From NCBI GenBank assembly GCA_022385805.1, contig MU277686.1, forward strand, positions 107,286-171,285: 64,000 nucleotides of DNA. The letters are read 5' to 3'. This stretch comes from Pilatotrama ljubarskyi (taxonomy: Eukaryota; Basidiomycota; Agaricomycetes; Polyporales; Polyporaceae). Of this stretch, positions 32,175 to 44,808 are shown piece after piece (positions within the stretch are counted from its first letter, which is position 1; each line of letters opens with the position of its first letter). The notes under the pieces were generated by a model, which saw only the letters and a program-made list of their open reading frames with translations, did not search any database and was not told the DNA's origin. A program made the position numbers and the translations under genes.

Positions 32175-35119
32175 TGGACAGGCTCAGTCGCCGTGTTCGA
32201 CAGCGCCAGCAGCCCTCGGGGTGTGCGGGCAGCGACTCAGGCAGAAGGGAGAGAGGGAGAGAGGGAGAGGAGTTGGGAACGCTGATGTGCGAACAGCGCA
32301 GATATATTTTAGCGCAGCGGCAGAGTACCCGGCATGCTGTACTGCTGCCAGTGCCACAGATTCGAACGCCGAGGGCGCATCAACTTCGCATTCTGCCGCA
32401 GGCTCGCAGAGCACGGGACGCCGTGACCACATGAAACGAACCAGGTTCGAGCGGATCGCGCGAACAGCGTGCGCCGGCGGACACGAGAAGCACTGTGAGA
32501 CTGCGAGTACTGGACCGGGTACTTACGGTACCTATGATTGAGAATAAGCCTGCTTAGCGACAGAACAGGGAAGCAAGACAGACATTGGAAAGCCTCCGAG
32601 ACCCCGCTAGAATGAAGCCGCTATGCCAGCAGACTGATCAGATGTTGCAATGCCCATGCGATTTAGAGATTGATGGAAGATCGGGAGGACAGGCGCCCGC
32701 ATGGGCGGCATGGCAAGACATTTCGAAAAGATATGTCCCCTCCCATATTCCCTCTCCAACTTCGCCCTAGGAGCGCAGCTCAAGCAGCAAACTCTCTCTG
32801 ATAGTCCAGGAGAGTATCCATGCATCAAGACCAGAAATGATACGTACCAGACGATTTCTCGCCTCCCCTGTCTCCGATGATGCTGTCAAGAGCCCATGTT
32901 CGACAGACCGACATGATGGAAACCGCAGTGATCTCGAGCCGCTTCATCTCGGGCTTAGCTTGGCTGCTTGAGGCTCTTGAGTATATCTCAGCACAGCAAG
33001 ATCACAGCTTTGAGTCGGGTTGCAGTTCGCTAATTCATGACTCCACTGGCACACCAGAACCACCACAGAAGGTCGGCGAAAGGAGGGAGGACATGCGAGC
33101 GCAAACTTAACGCCCAAGGTCGCGCTGATGAAGGCGCAGCAGGCGCTCAACGCAAAGGCAGCTGAGTCAGCATACCCAAAGTGGCAATCCTACTGAACGC
33201 CACGACGCCTGACGTGCCCGCAGAGTACCCAACGCCTATGAGTACTGCACGGTCGTGTATACTGTATATGTATCTGGGTGCAGCTCCTAAGGAGGTCATT
33301 TCCCTGATCTCAGAAGTAGAGGGGGCGAGATATACGCGTCCACCTTGCAAAGGAGAGCGCATATCGCATTGCTCAGTCCAGATGAGAGCGGCTCATAACC
33401 ACGGACCGTCGGATTGTCGTTCTTTCCGCAGTTCAGATCGCTTGCTTCCGTTCAATCTCACAGTGACATCCCCGCATCATGGCGTACGACACGCGCCATT
33501 GCTTGGGCAAGTTGCAAGCCATGGCGGCCCCCGCAAGCTCAGGCAATCCGACCCTGCAGTGGTAGTTGCGAGCGAAGCGAGCATTACTGGTGAAGACGAA
33601 CCGGCCAAACAAAGCCAAATTCACGTTTTGCAAACGGTGGCTGCATGCCAGCATTCGCGACAGAAGTGCATCCTTTGGGTATCAAAATTCTGATGTCATT
33701 TTCGAATTCCTCACACATGAATACAGGCCCCTAGCAAATTTGTGCCTGTGGCAGCTGTGGTTACTCAGCTTCGGCGATAGGCCCTGCAGAAAGGGGAGCA
33801 GCGATTAGGCGCCTGCTCGACCACATACGTAGGCGCTTGCGCAAATGCAGAACGTTGCGGCTTGCATTGAGGCGACAACTTCAATACAGTACACATACAG
33901 AACTGTCATTCCTGCTATCTGTACGTAGTCTGATGCAGCCTGAGGCCTGAGGCCTGAGTACTGACTGCTCAGCTGCGTAGCAAGCAACCTCGTCACTGAC
34001 GATCACTAGTATGACTTCCCCGGAAAGTTTGGCTTTACCGACGGCACGAGGCGCACATCAGCCTGGTCAACGCCGTATGCAAGGGTATTCCTATTCCATG
34101 AGCGATGATACGTTTGAATGACCGGGACATATGCGAGCTGTATCCTGCCATGCTGGCTAGCTAGCCAATTGACGGGAATGCTCACGAAACCAGCTCACCC
34201 GCCACCCTGAGTGGGTAGCTTGAATTCGTGAGAGGACTGTCTCAGGCCCTTTGCTGCCGTCCGACGTTATGAATACAGCTGATCGACCGCTGAGCTGTAG
34301 GCCACGGTACGGGCCAGCGATACCATATGCGTCCGAGGTCGACGATAGAGACGCAGCCTTGCGCCGCGTTCCAGACCACAGGCCGCTGCGAAAGTCTGCG
34401 ATGTGGTTTGCACATCGCCGATGACGGGCATCTCATGTGCCCGGATCAGCAAGTTTGCGGGGACCGTCCGCCGGGGACGGAAAGATGCTGCACCCATTCG
34501 CTTGACTACTCTCGGTTTCTGTAGCGCTTTTGCGGGCGATACTCACACCATGTGCAACATTCCAGAGAGTTCATTGTATGACCTTCGCTATGACTTCATT
34601 CCTTCCTCGTGGACAGAGAGGCGGCGGTTTGCCTGGGGTCGCATGAGTAGCAAGGAACGCCACCATACGACCGCGATCAAACCGAGGCCGTCGATATCAT
34701 TTGGTGGATCAGCGGGGGGTTTGCACGGCGTGAAGTCTCCGTTGTGCTCACGGAGGCGTCCGTAGAGTGGGTACAGAGCTCGAGACCTGTCAGTACAGTA
34801 AGTACAGACGTGCGAGAGCTCACAACCCCCGAGAGCAGCGGAGGAATTGCGCACCACCCTACTCAGATGCCGAGATGCCAGAAACTCCGACGCACGCTGA
34901 TTCGCACCCGCGCGACGCCGCCGATGAAACGTTCAGACTCCGCTGTCGTCCAGCGCGTCCAGGGGCATAGGCGCCTCGGCGTGGGAAGGCTGTATGAGCA
35001 GAGGAGGTGATCTGGCGGAAGACCGGGTTCGTACAGTATATTGACAGTGATGTCTCTCTCCTAATTCCGCTATACCCTCTCCGTCCCCCCCTCTCTCAGC
35101 CTCCTCATCGCCGGCGACG
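32175..35119. other. Long gap between divergent GH5 and GT61 genes
   Basis: Nearly 3 kb with no gene I can support. Near 32258-32275 there is a purine-rich GAGAGGGA repeat close to the GH5 start. Minus-strand open frames at 34857-34588 and 34497-34267 have partly protein-like composition, but I find no consistent splice chain or motif. The promoters of GH5 and GT61 should lie at the two ends. Confidence 0.4.
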
Positions 35120-37306
35120 ATGGTCGGCCTTGCACGTCCCCGGACTCTGCGCGATGTCGCGCTCATCTTCCTCGGCGCGGCAGCCATGCACTTCACCACC
35201 AGCTTTCTAGGGCCGTTTGCCGATCACTCGAGTTCAATCATAGTGAAGACTCAGGTGAGCACCTATACACTGGTGACCAGGCCCTAAGCATGGGGGCGCG
35301 ATCCTCGGGAGCGAAGCCCGGGGTGCTTGCTTGGAGATGGGGGAAGGGGGAGTGGGCGAGATGGGCCTGGCGCCGAAAGGACATTCGTCGAAATCTAACA
35401 TGGCGAATACTCCCAGGTCAGCTCTGAGTACGTGCCCCAGGCTGATGATCACAACATCTTCGCTGCACCCGCACAACGCGACGCCTACAAGCATGCCCAT
35501 GCCGACCCAGCGCCAGCACCAGCGAAGCAGCCTGACTTACCCCCTGTGCGAGACAACCGTCAGGAGCCCGCACAGGAACTCATCAAGCCCCCCGCAGACG
35601 TCCCAGCAGCCGTAGATACCTCGTACACGATACCCGAAACGACCATTCTCTCGCACGCACCTGGATGGACCGTCTTCCGCAACATCTACATGTCCAACGG
35701 GACCATGTACATCGTCACCTCCCGGCCGTCCTCCTTCCCTGACATCTCGTTAATAACGTCCACCGGTCTCCCCGCTGAGAACACACCGGAGAATATTGCA
35801 GCGCGCATGCCCACTTCAGAAGACATGGCCTTCTTGACGCCCCAGGAAGCGCGCGACCTCTGGGGCGGCGACGTCGACCGGCTCGAGAAGAATCGCATCT
35901 GGTCCGTACCCGGCAACACGTTCATCATCAACGAGCCGTCGCAGTTCCTCGACCACTACTACCACTTCTGTGCAGAATGGCTCTTGGGCGCATGGGCGTT
36001 CTGGCAGGGCGCGTGGAAGGCGATCGTGAGCCCCGAGTCTCCCGCAGTGACGACCGCTCCGCCCGTGCACCGCGCTATCTTCGCCAACGCGGGCGCGCAC
36101 GGCTGGAGAGACCGGCCGGGTTTCAATTCGTACGTCTTCCGTGCCGCGTTCCCCGCGCTCACAGTGGAGGTGCTGGAGGACTGGGAGGATCGGATTATCG
36201 CCACCTCATCGCCGACCGCGCCCAAGCGAGCCTGGCACTTTGATACGGTTCTGTTCACCGACCGCTCCGCGTCGTTCCGGGGCCCTATATGCGGCTCGCA
36301 GACGCAGCGAATCGCGGCGGAGGCGATTGAGCACATGCGCAAGGCGGGCAACCTTACGAAGCTGTGGTGGGAGCCCGTGCGGCGGGCGGTGCTGAGGTTT
36401 GCGGGCGTGGACGAGCGGACGCAGGATCTGGGCGTGAAGGCGGATGCGGTAATGGACGCGCGGACGCGCATCCAGGCGGGCGACGCCGATAGCACACGCG
36501 CGACGTCAGGCCTGTACGACAAGGAGGTTGTGATCACGTACATCAGCAGGCAGGCGTCGCGGCGGCACTTGCTCGACCCGGACCACGCCGCGCTCGTCGA
36601 GGCGCTGCAGGAGATGTGCAGCAAGCACGGGTGGGAGCTGAACGTGGTGGAGGCGGAAAAGCTGAGCAAGGAGCAGCAGCTCTCTATAGCGGCGCGCACC
36701 ACGGTGAGTCCCGCTTTCTCGCGCGAGGCCCGCGTGTCGGGCGGGCGCTATGAAAGCGCCACTGGAGGGTCGAGGCACGGTCTGACCCCGATCTGTCCAC
36801 AGGTCATGCTAGGCGTGCACGGAAACGGTCTTACGGTGAGTCCGCCGATCGTTGTTCCTTCATGTAGCGTTTTGGGTCTCGGTGCTAATCGTTCGCGTTT
36901 GAACGCAGCATCTCATTATGATGCCCGTCACTCCCGTGTCGACCGTCATTGAGATCTTCTACCCGCAAGGCTTCGCGCACGACTACCACTGGACGGCGCA
37001 CGCGTTGGGCATGCGCCACTTTGCAATCTGGAACGACACGTGTGTATCGACCTTCATCTGGCGTTCCTGGCGGTGGCGGGGCGGGCCTCCGCCCCTCGTG
37101 GCGCGGTGGCCCCGTCATCCATCTCCCATCCTCTATCCCCGAGTATGATTAGCTGACGTGCTGTGTCTTTGTTCAGGTACCACACGTATCCTAATGAGCC
37201 ACAGGTAAACTACCCCGAGGGCTTCCAGGGCACAGAGATCCCGGTGTACCCGCCTACTGTGGTGAAGGTCATCGAGGACCGCATAGCGGGTCTGCACCCG
37301 CTCTGA
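35120..37306 (+). CDS. Glycosyltransferase family 61 (DUF563) protein
   Basis: Five exons (35120-35254, 35417-36703, 36803-36835, 36909-37039, 37177-37306) encode 571 residues. The N-terminus has a single membrane anchor (residues about 12-32, DVALIFLGAAAMHFTTSFLG), then a Pro-rich stem, so it is a type II Golgi-like protein. The lumenal domain has EPSQFLDHYYHFCAEWLLGA, VVITYISRQASRRHL and the C-terminal MLGVHGNGLTHLIMMP followed by VIEIFYPQGFAHDY, the signature of GT61. This family transfers xylose or other sugars to N-glycans or polysaccharides in plants and fungi; the acceptor here is unknown. Exon 3 is only 33 bases and encodes the HGNG motif. Confidence 0.88.
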
Positions 37307-38050
37307 TAACCTCTAGCGGCCCTCGTTCCGACCCCCCTTGCTCTCTCAAAACGACCGCAGTCTTTCCTCGGCGCAATACTCCTGCGCCGCGACACATCTC
37401 AGACTTGGCGCCCACATGCCACTGCTCAATGCCCTCAACGCGCATTTGTTGTAGTATCCCCCCTTGACTGTCGATCCACATCTGGATTTTACTCTATTAC
37501 CCCCTCCGCCAACCGGCGGACGTGAACCCATTACCTATGTTGCTCGTCTTTGGCGCAGCTACCGCTCTTTACCCCCTTTCTCCACTCCTCGCCAGTCGCT
37601 CACTCCTGAACGTCGACTTCGGTATACCTGACTGCTAGCTGTAGTCGGGATAGACGGCCGTCCGTGCTCCTTTGGGACTTCGTGTATATTATCGCGGATT
37701 TCTTCCTCTCTTTCGGATGTCGGCGCTTGGGATCAGGCCAGCCCGCGGTATATAGGTACATAGCTGGAAATCAACTAGAGCTGAAAAATGCGAGCTGCTG
37801 TCCGAGGCCGAGGGAACTTCGACTTTCGTATGGGCTGCTGTGGCGTCTCAGCCTGGTCCAGACGGTGGATCAAATCAATCATATACGGGTCCCCGACGTC
37901 GATGCCCTCGGGCCCGAGACTGGACATGGAAGACAGTCGACGTCAGTGGCGCTACCATACGCCAGGGCGCTCAATGGAAACGTAGTAGCAAAGTAGCAGA
38001 GAAGCAGAGGCACATACACATGCAGCATGCAATGGGACTCGGGAGACATT
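37307..38050. other. Gap between GT61 gene and inverted-repeat element
   Basis: About 740 bases with no recognised gene, repeat or promoter. Confidence 0.5.
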
Positions 38051-38491
38051 GGATGACTTCCCGTAAGGATTTAGAGACGTCTCCAAATCTCTAAACCTCT
38101 CTAAGCGCCGTGGAGCTCACCGAAATGGCAGGTCTGCCGAGATACCGAGCGAGATTTGAAGTCCGCAGGTGGGGCCGGCGAGCTGCAGACTAGAGAAGCG
38201 CCCAACGTCTGGAAGGGGGGGTCGACCCCCCCTTCTAAACCTCCGGCGACGCTCTAAACTGCTCTAAACGAGCTAAAAGGGAAGGCGCAAGCACATAAGA
38301 GGAAGGTAGCCACCTGGGCCATCAGCGGTACATTCCATTTGCGTCGCCCCGGAGCAGCTGAGTAAGCTGCACATTCCCGGCGCTCAAGGCTGGGCAGCAG
38401 GTGGGGCCAATTTGAAGCTCCGCTTGTATCTCGCAAGGATCTAAAGTTTAGAGATTTGGAGACGTCTCTAAATCCTTACGGGAAGTCATCC
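38051..38491. mobile_element. Short inverted-repeat element, copy A (non-autonomous)
   Basis: This 441-base unit starts and ends with a perfect 46-base terminal inverted repeat (38051-38096 against 38446-38491) opening GGATGACTTCCCGTAAGG. Bases 19-46 of the repeat form a nested hairpin, TTTAGAG...CTCTAAA. The interior has further CTCTAAAC copies and a palindrome of AA, seven G, TCGA, seven C, TT at 38213-38234. It has no coding capacity. It shares termini, palindrome and other blocks with the element at 52842-53293. Flanks are ATT on the left and AAT on the right, or AT on both sides if the terminus includes one more base, so the target duplication is unclear. A non-autonomous DNA transposon is the best fit. 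Confidence 0.85.
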
Positions 38492-38964
38492 AATGTACAA
38501 CTGCACCCCAGGTCTGTTGTCATTGGCGCAACAAGGTCGTCCCAAACCCCCGGGAATTAGTAACCATATGTAACGGAGAAGGCGGGGCCCGAGCGATGAC
38601 AGCGAGCTGACGTCGGTGAAATCATGCAGTTCTTCCAAGGACGAGCTCGAGTGGAGCGGGCACGCACATGTGGACCCCGACGCGTACATGAATAACACGG
38701 GAGCGCTGCTCGTCCGTCCTCGGTATAAAATGCATCGAGCTCGGAGGACGTGATGGTCAAGTATACCGGATACCACAAGTACCAGCTCTCTGCTGAACAT
38801 TCTCGATACCCGACTCTGAACAGGACCCTCCACCATACGGACAAAGTCGAAGAAGCAGAGCCTCAAGTACATACTTGACATACACGATCATATCTGGATC
38901 CTCGAAGAACTCCGAGTCGGGATACGGGATACTCCGTACTAACTTGTGAAGCACATATCAGGAG
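38492..38964. other. Gap after element A
   Basis: About 470 bases. No gene or repeat is recognised. Confidence 0.45.
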
Positions 38965-39718
38965 ATGGTGCGTCGTGCCTGTGCCGGTAACGGCAAGCTT
39001 CATGGTCCACGGACTTCCACTTACGACTGCTTGCCTTCTCCTCCTGTATGTACGCTCTCGGGCGCACGGCATTCAATTTCACGCACATGCCGATGTCCGG
39101 ATGCATCTGTAGGGCGCGGTCATATCACTAGTAGCAAACGCGGTCACGGCCGTGATCACCGGCATCGCTGCAGTCCTCCAAGCAATAGTCGGCGCCGTCG
39201 CAGCAGTAAGTTCCGTCTTTCTCACCAGGCATAGCTCAGGCTCAGGACTCTGACGTTCATTCACCACGCAGTTGCTCTTCGGCATCTTCAACGTCCTCAC
39301 ATGCGGTGCCTTCTCGCCAGCAGGCTCAGGAACGGGCACGGCAGCGGGCGAAGCAGCGGGGACAAGCACAGCGGAAGGCAAACATACAGGAACGCCTGGC
39401 GCACGCTGGTTCGGCGCGGACAGCAGTCGACGGGCATCGGCTGAGGAGGCTGCTGCGGCAGCTGGTGGCGCGCCGCCGATGGCACAAGCAGCACCTATGG
39501 GAGGCGGCATGGCAGCTCCTGGGATGGGAGGTCCGGGCGCGATGGGAGGAGGGCCCCCTCGGATGGGAGGACCTGGTCCGATGGGCGTACCGCCTGCTGT
39601 GGCAATGGGAAACGGCGGCGCATTAGCAGGGGGAATGGGAGCAGGTGGAGGCGGGATGGCTGGTGCAGGTCCCGGTGCAGGAGGCATCGCGGGAGGTCCT
39701 GCTGCAGCGATTTACTGA
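38965..39718 (+). CDS. Small hydrophobic protein with Gly/Ala/Met-rich tail
   Basis: Exons 38965-39045, 39113-39205 and 39272-39718 join in phase and give 206 residues. The middle is a strongly hydrophobic Ala/Val/Ile segment (ISLVANAVTAVITGIAAVLQ, then AIVGAVAALLFGIFNVLTCG). This resembles many small basidiomycete membrane proteins that end their hydrophobic part in LTCG. The C-terminal 130 residues are low complexity, with MGGP, GGGM and AGG repeats. Exon 1 is uncertain: its 27 residues have no family support and the true start could differ. No function is known. The hydrophobic core and the two introns make a real gene more likely than not. Confidence 0.5.
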
Positions 39719-41588
39719 GGGAGCATGGAGGATCTACATACTGTAGGGCAATGAGATGGACGATATACCTAGTGTAGGCGCGTGAATAATACCTTTCTGC
39801 GAGTCCATGCAGGGGGGGGGGGCCGTGGAATGAGCGACCTGGATCGCTTCCTACCCAGCTCAGGTCGATGAGAGGGATTACTCATCCGTGCGCGAGCAGT
39901 GGTCCTACGCTATTGTCGATCCCTGCGACCAGTATCGCCTAGAGTGATTGGGCAACCAGAACACTTCGTCGGGTTATGACTCGCTTGGGGGGCTACAAGC
40001 AACCACGATATGATTAGTAATTCTCTCAGAGAACTCCAAGTCGACGTGAACGACCCTACGCAACGAGTGCGTTCCGGGAGTGGTTCCGGCGTAGGGGACT
40101 CTTGGCTGCCCGCAGCTGCCCGTCGTTTCTCAGCCGTGTCAGAACAGTCTGGCTCTGATGATGCCATACGAAAGAGGTGGAATAGTCTCCCCTGGGGAGA
40201 GGTCCGAGTCGCGAAGAGCAAGCACAAGTTAACGGACGAGGTGGAACGCAAGGATCATTTGCGGGGTGGGCGCTCCGGTACTCGGGACCGGCGGTCCTTA
40301 CCCATAAATAAGCAAAGACGGCCGCCGGCACGAACCGCGAGCGCATGCCGCACTCTGTTGACAGATTCGACGGAACGCCGCCACCATTACATGCCAATTG
40401 GCAACTGGCGGACCTCCAGAACGTCTGCTGCATTTTCTTCCTCTCTGCGCAGATCACGCTATGTTTCTACGTGCGATGTTTGCTACTGCAACCGTGCCAC
40501 GATTTTCATATCCGATAGCCCGGGCGCACTCCGTCAACGGTGCGTATCAAACTCACGTTAGTTTCATGTCGACTGTGCCTGGCAGTCTAAGTGAAGGCGT
40601 CTTGTCACTTTCCCGTCGCCTGTGAACTGTGCAGCTGTACATCAACGATTGTTGAGAAGACAGGTTTTCGCAGTTTGGCTCGGACGATCCCCCGTTATGG
40701 TCTTGTCCCTCTCCATCGTGCCTGACTTTGATCCCTGCGACTTGGATCTCGCGAGGAAATCCTCGCACTCTCGTCGACCCTCGCTCTCCGGTGAAAGCTG
40801 CACCGTTTCTCGAGCTGCTTCTTGCTCGTGGGCGGCGGCGTGCGAGCTATGTATACCTCGGTAAGTTCAAGTTTCGCATGGTGTGGCACATCGCTTCCGC
40901 TGACGATATGCATGCAGAAGCCGGGTGTCCGTCCGTCCAGGCTTCAACGTTGTTGTTCGGGCCGAACCCACGCTTCGCTCCTGCAGAGAGGTCTGCCAAG
41001 TACCCTGACAGATCGTTCCCCTTGGTAGTGTCGCTTCGAACCATCTGTCGGCGGTTCTCACACCGTGTCGCCCTGACCACGCAGACACACATGTGTAGCG
41101 CCAAGCAGGGCAGTTTGAATACTTTGATACCCCCACCGCAGTTCTCAGACTGAGCTATGCCCAAAGCGAGGCACGACGGCTGATGGAGTCGTGCTGCATT
41201 GTCTAGGACACGGCAGGGACATCTGTGCATGGTCGGACATTGCGAGCGAGCGGTCGAGCACACAAGCCCATCTTCTTCGGTTCGGCAACTATACATCGAC
41301 AACGATCAAGTCGCGAGGCGAACACGCCGAGGTCTCTTTTTTGCCCTGGCGCCTCTCGCGGCATCTCCGACGCTGCCACACGTCAACTTCCGACCTGGCG
41401 TCCTGATCGCGAAGTCGCGAGAGATTTATCTTCGTGACGCCCCACGCTTCCGAGATGCGCCCGCGATGTGAAAACGCGCGCCATCGCGCGCGTACATAAG
41501 AGACTGGCATCACCTCGCTCAGGGTTCCCCGGCCACACGCGTCCGCCCAATCTCCTCCCACAGACGACTGCCCGCCGTTCCTCCCGCG
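39719..41588. other. Gap before the aquaporin pair
   Basis: About 1.9 kb. It contains an 11-base G run at 39812-39822 and several frames without coding character. I see no gene that I can support. Confidence 0.4.
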
Positions 41589-43026
41589 ATGCAGCACACC
41601 GCCGTGTACGAAGTCATACCCCGGGCTCCTGTGATGAACGTCTGGGAGCGCAGGCGGAACCGCCAGCTGCACTGGCTCGTCGAGTGCATCGCAGAAGGCG
41701 TACGTGGCTTCCTGCCTTCTATTGGCAGATCGTGCATTGATTCTGATGATCGTCCGCAGACGGGGACGTTCCTCTATACATTCGCCGGTGCGGGGGCGAC
41801 TGCGGCGTACATCCTCGGTAACATCTTGCAGCTACCGGGAGTCGGCAGTGAGTGCGAAGCTTCCTCTAGATCTGCACCAATCTCATACGTCCCTAGGCAT
41901 ACTGCAGATTGGTATCGCTTATGCAGTCGGCATCGCTCTCGCTTTGGCTGTCTGCTGGGTGAGTCTGGCGTGAAGCATCCCTGTTGCATAGATCCTGACG
42001 TCTGCGACGTTAGTCGACGTCTCACGGTTACTTCAACCCCTGTTTCACCATCCACGCAGTTGTCTTCCACAAACTCCCGCCGCTTAAGGCCCTACGGTAC
42101 GCGCTGAACGTCCGTGGGGCTTGCCTGAACATTACTGAGGGATCTCTAGGTACATCATCGCACAAATATTTGGCGCTTATATCGCCTGCCTATTGGTTTA
42201 CATTCAGTACAAGCAATACATCCATGTACGTGCTCGATCCTGCATGCATAGAAGGCCCTCGACCTGACGGGCATCTTATAGGCAGCCGTTGACGCCCTCA
42301 AGGCGAATGGCACGTACGACCTGGTCATGTTCACGCCGACCGGTCCTGGAGGGATCTTCGGTTTGTACGTCAACGCTGGCGCGAATCTCGGCTACGTCCT
42401 GGTGAACGAGTTCGTTTGCGTACGTGTCATTCCGTCAATAGCTCCTACGTCTAGCTGACCACGGGATGGACAAATGCAGGACTTCATCCTCGGTATAGTC
42501 GTCTTTGCGTGTACCGATCCCAGTAACGACTTGGCGACTCCGACGACTATGGCATGGTTGATATCTCTGGCTTAGTGAGTGTCACTAGCCGGTCCGAAAC
42601 ATTACATCGCTAACTGTATGCTACTCAGCGGTGTGGTGGTCTGGGGCTTCGCACCCGTCGGACTGGCCGCGAACTCCGCAAGAGACCTCGGCGGTCGCTT
42701 CGCGGCTCTGACGCTCTTCGGGACCGCCGCGAGCGGAGGAAAGTACGCGGCGCTCGCCGCGCTCACGAACATCCCTGCCACGCTCCTCGCGGGTGTCTTC
42801 TACGAGCTCGTCCTGAGCGACTCGACGCGAAGTACGTGATTCTGCTCCCGCTTCCTCGGAATCCGTTGCTTACCCGGAGGTGCGATCGACAGCGATCAAC
42901 CCAGAATGGCTAAGAGTGCTTTCTGCGGGCGCCGCCGAGGCCGAACGTAAAGCGAACCCGACCTCGGCACCGTCGCTCCACCTCAGCTCTGGCTCCTCTC
43001 ACGATAATATCGACACGAAAGCATGA
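41589..43026 (+). CDS. Aquaporin-like major intrinsic protein, copy 1
   Basis: Nine exons (41589-41699, 41760-41847, 41897-41958, 42014-42096, 42150-42225, 42282-42419, 42480-42574, 42629-42831, 42893-43026) encode 329 residues. Features are LHWLVECIAEGTGTFLYTFA, the first pore loop HGYFNPCFTIHAV (NPC instead of NPA), LRYIIAQIFGAYIACLLVYI, FVCDFILGIVVFACTDPSN, and the second loop ANSARDLGGR (NSA instead of NPA, with the selectivity arginine kept). The family forms six-helix channels for water, glycerol or small solutes in the plasma membrane. Both altered NPA motifs suggest altered selectivity. It is a tandem relative of 44809-46408 with nearly the same intron positions. Confidence 0.88.
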
Positions 43027-43429
43027 TTTGACCACGTCCGAGCCTCACCGTGTCTTGTTTCTGGTGTTCTACCTACTGTATTGACTGTATAACATAGTGT
43101 TTATGACGGGCCAAGCCTGCATTCGAGTGCAACCACATCGATCAGTGTTTATGCATGAGCCGCCGCCACTGCACTGCAGAGAGCAAGCTTGTCTGGCAAC
43201 AGGAACGCCTGGCAGACTGGCGCTCTGGACCGTCGCGTACAAGACCCACCTGCGCGTCCGACGCGACTCGTGATGGCAATTTCAAAACAATATAGGGAGC
43301 ACTCACGAACCCCGCAGCGGCACTTTTTACCCCGCATTGTTTAGCATCGTAGGCTTGGCCATAGATGTCAGTGTGATCGAGCGCGATCGAGCGTGTGGTC
43401 CCGAGATCTGTGCATGTCACGCATACATA

Positions 43430-44132
43430 CAGTGCCGGACAACCAAAGTCGACAAGTGGGCTAGCGCTTGAACGGAATTTATTTTGGCAATTCTGACTTC
43501 GGAATCATGCTCAGGGAGGTCGNNNNNNNNNNNNNNNNNNNNNNNNNNNNNNNNNNNNNNNNNNNNNNNNNNNNNNNNNNNNNNNNNNNNNNNNNNNNNN
43601 NNNNNNNNNNNNNNNNNNNNNNNNNNNNNNNNNNNNNNNNNNNNNNNNNNNNNNNNNNNNNNNNNNNNNNNNNNNNNNNNNNNNNNNNNNNNNNNNNNNN
43701 NNNNNNNNNNNNNNNNNNNNNNNNNNNNNNNNNNNNNNNNNNNNNNNNNNNNNNNNNNNNNNNNNNNNNNNNNNNNNNNNNNNNNNNNNNNNNNNNNGAA
43801 AGTGGTAGTGAGCTGGGCGGCAAAGCCAAACTTGGCAACCTTCCCCCGCCCGGTGGGATTTTTTTTCGGGGGAACTGATACTAGAAACATGATCAGAAAG
43901 GCAAAAGGAGCCCAAAAACACAACTCCGAAGTTTTTCCCACCATTTTTCGGGGTTGGCCAATATTTTGGAGATCAAAACCTACTAAATCGGGAATTGCGG
44001 GAGAACCAGTCGGTGAATTTCGTTCGGACAAGGTGCAAACGAATCGCACACTCAATGCGCATCTATTCCGGTGGTTCAGGAGGCCGGCAAAAAATGTCGA
44101 CCCAAATTGTCGACTTTGGTTGTCCGGCACTG
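43430..44132. mobile_element. TA-flanked inverted-repeat element interrupted by an assembly gap
   Basis: Perfect 26-base terminal inverted repeats start at 43430 and end at 44132, opening CAGTGCCGGACAACC. TA dinucleotides lie directly outside both ends (43428-43429 and 44133-44134). Terminal CAG and a TA duplication are typical of Tc1/mariner-like transposons and their MITEs. The visible interior is AT-richer than the neighbourhood. It shows no transposase motif, but the middle is unknown because of the run of N. It sits between the two aquaporin genes. Confidence 0.82.
43523..43797. other. Assembly gap (275 N)
   Basis: A run of N inside the inverted-repeat element. Its true length is unknown and the unresolved sequence may be repetitive or a longer element body. 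Confidence 0.99.
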
Positions 44133-44808
44133 TATACGCACCGTCCGCACCGGCTGCACATCTGAGCCGACTCCCGTTGCCCTGCGCGAACGTCCGTCTC
44201 CGTTCTCGAGCACGAACTGGGACGCAGTCGTGCCTTTCTCCGGCCGTCGGGCGATCGACCCAGCGTTCTGTCTCCTTTCCGCGGGGCCCCGCACCACCCA
44301 CGCCCGACCCCACACAACCCAATCTCGCAACCCCCGCGAGAAATATCAACCCGAAAGGCGCATCGAGAGGTCAGGCTCCCCTGGACGCGTGCCATTCCTG
44401 GACTGCTATCGTCAATGCCCATGACAGAAAGCGATGCGCTCGGTGCAGCTCCGCGACCAGGTTTAGATCAGAAGGAAACCCTAATGCAGCCGCAGGGACT
44501 GTATACCCGGCGCGCCTCCGGTCAGGCGTGCCCTGCGAAGGGTCATGTGTGGGGAAGACACGAAGGATCTGGGAGACGGTCCGCAGGAGGCCTGATTGCC
44601 ACAGGGGGGCTCCAGTCTCCCGAGACGCGCGCATGAGCGCACTTTCAACGTACCCCAGCGGAAGCGGACTCAGATAAAGTCGCCTGGGTTCGCTAGTCGG
44701 ACGAGCCCCAGGGTGTCCAGCAACGCTTCCCTCAGGACCTCCGTTTCCCCTGCACCCCGACCGTCCTTCCCTATCGCGTTGTCCTTGTCGTCGAAAGCGC
44801 AATCCAAG
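44133..44808. other. Upstream region of aquaporin copy 2
   Basis: About 680 bases between the mobile element and the second aquaporin start. No gene is recognised; open frames that cross the N run are artefacts. Confidence 0.5.

Noticed and set aside
39812..39822. Run of 11 G as a functional G-quadruplex
   Set aside because: A single homopolymer run with no spaced G tracts nearby; it may also be a sequencing-prone site.
40010..40561. 183-codon plus-strand frame
   Set aside because: Ser/Arg-rich, no motif, no splice context and no family resemblance.
43417..44677. Long open frames on both strands across the N run
   Set aside because: They consist largely of undetermined residues; the run of N cannot contain stops, so the length is meaningless.
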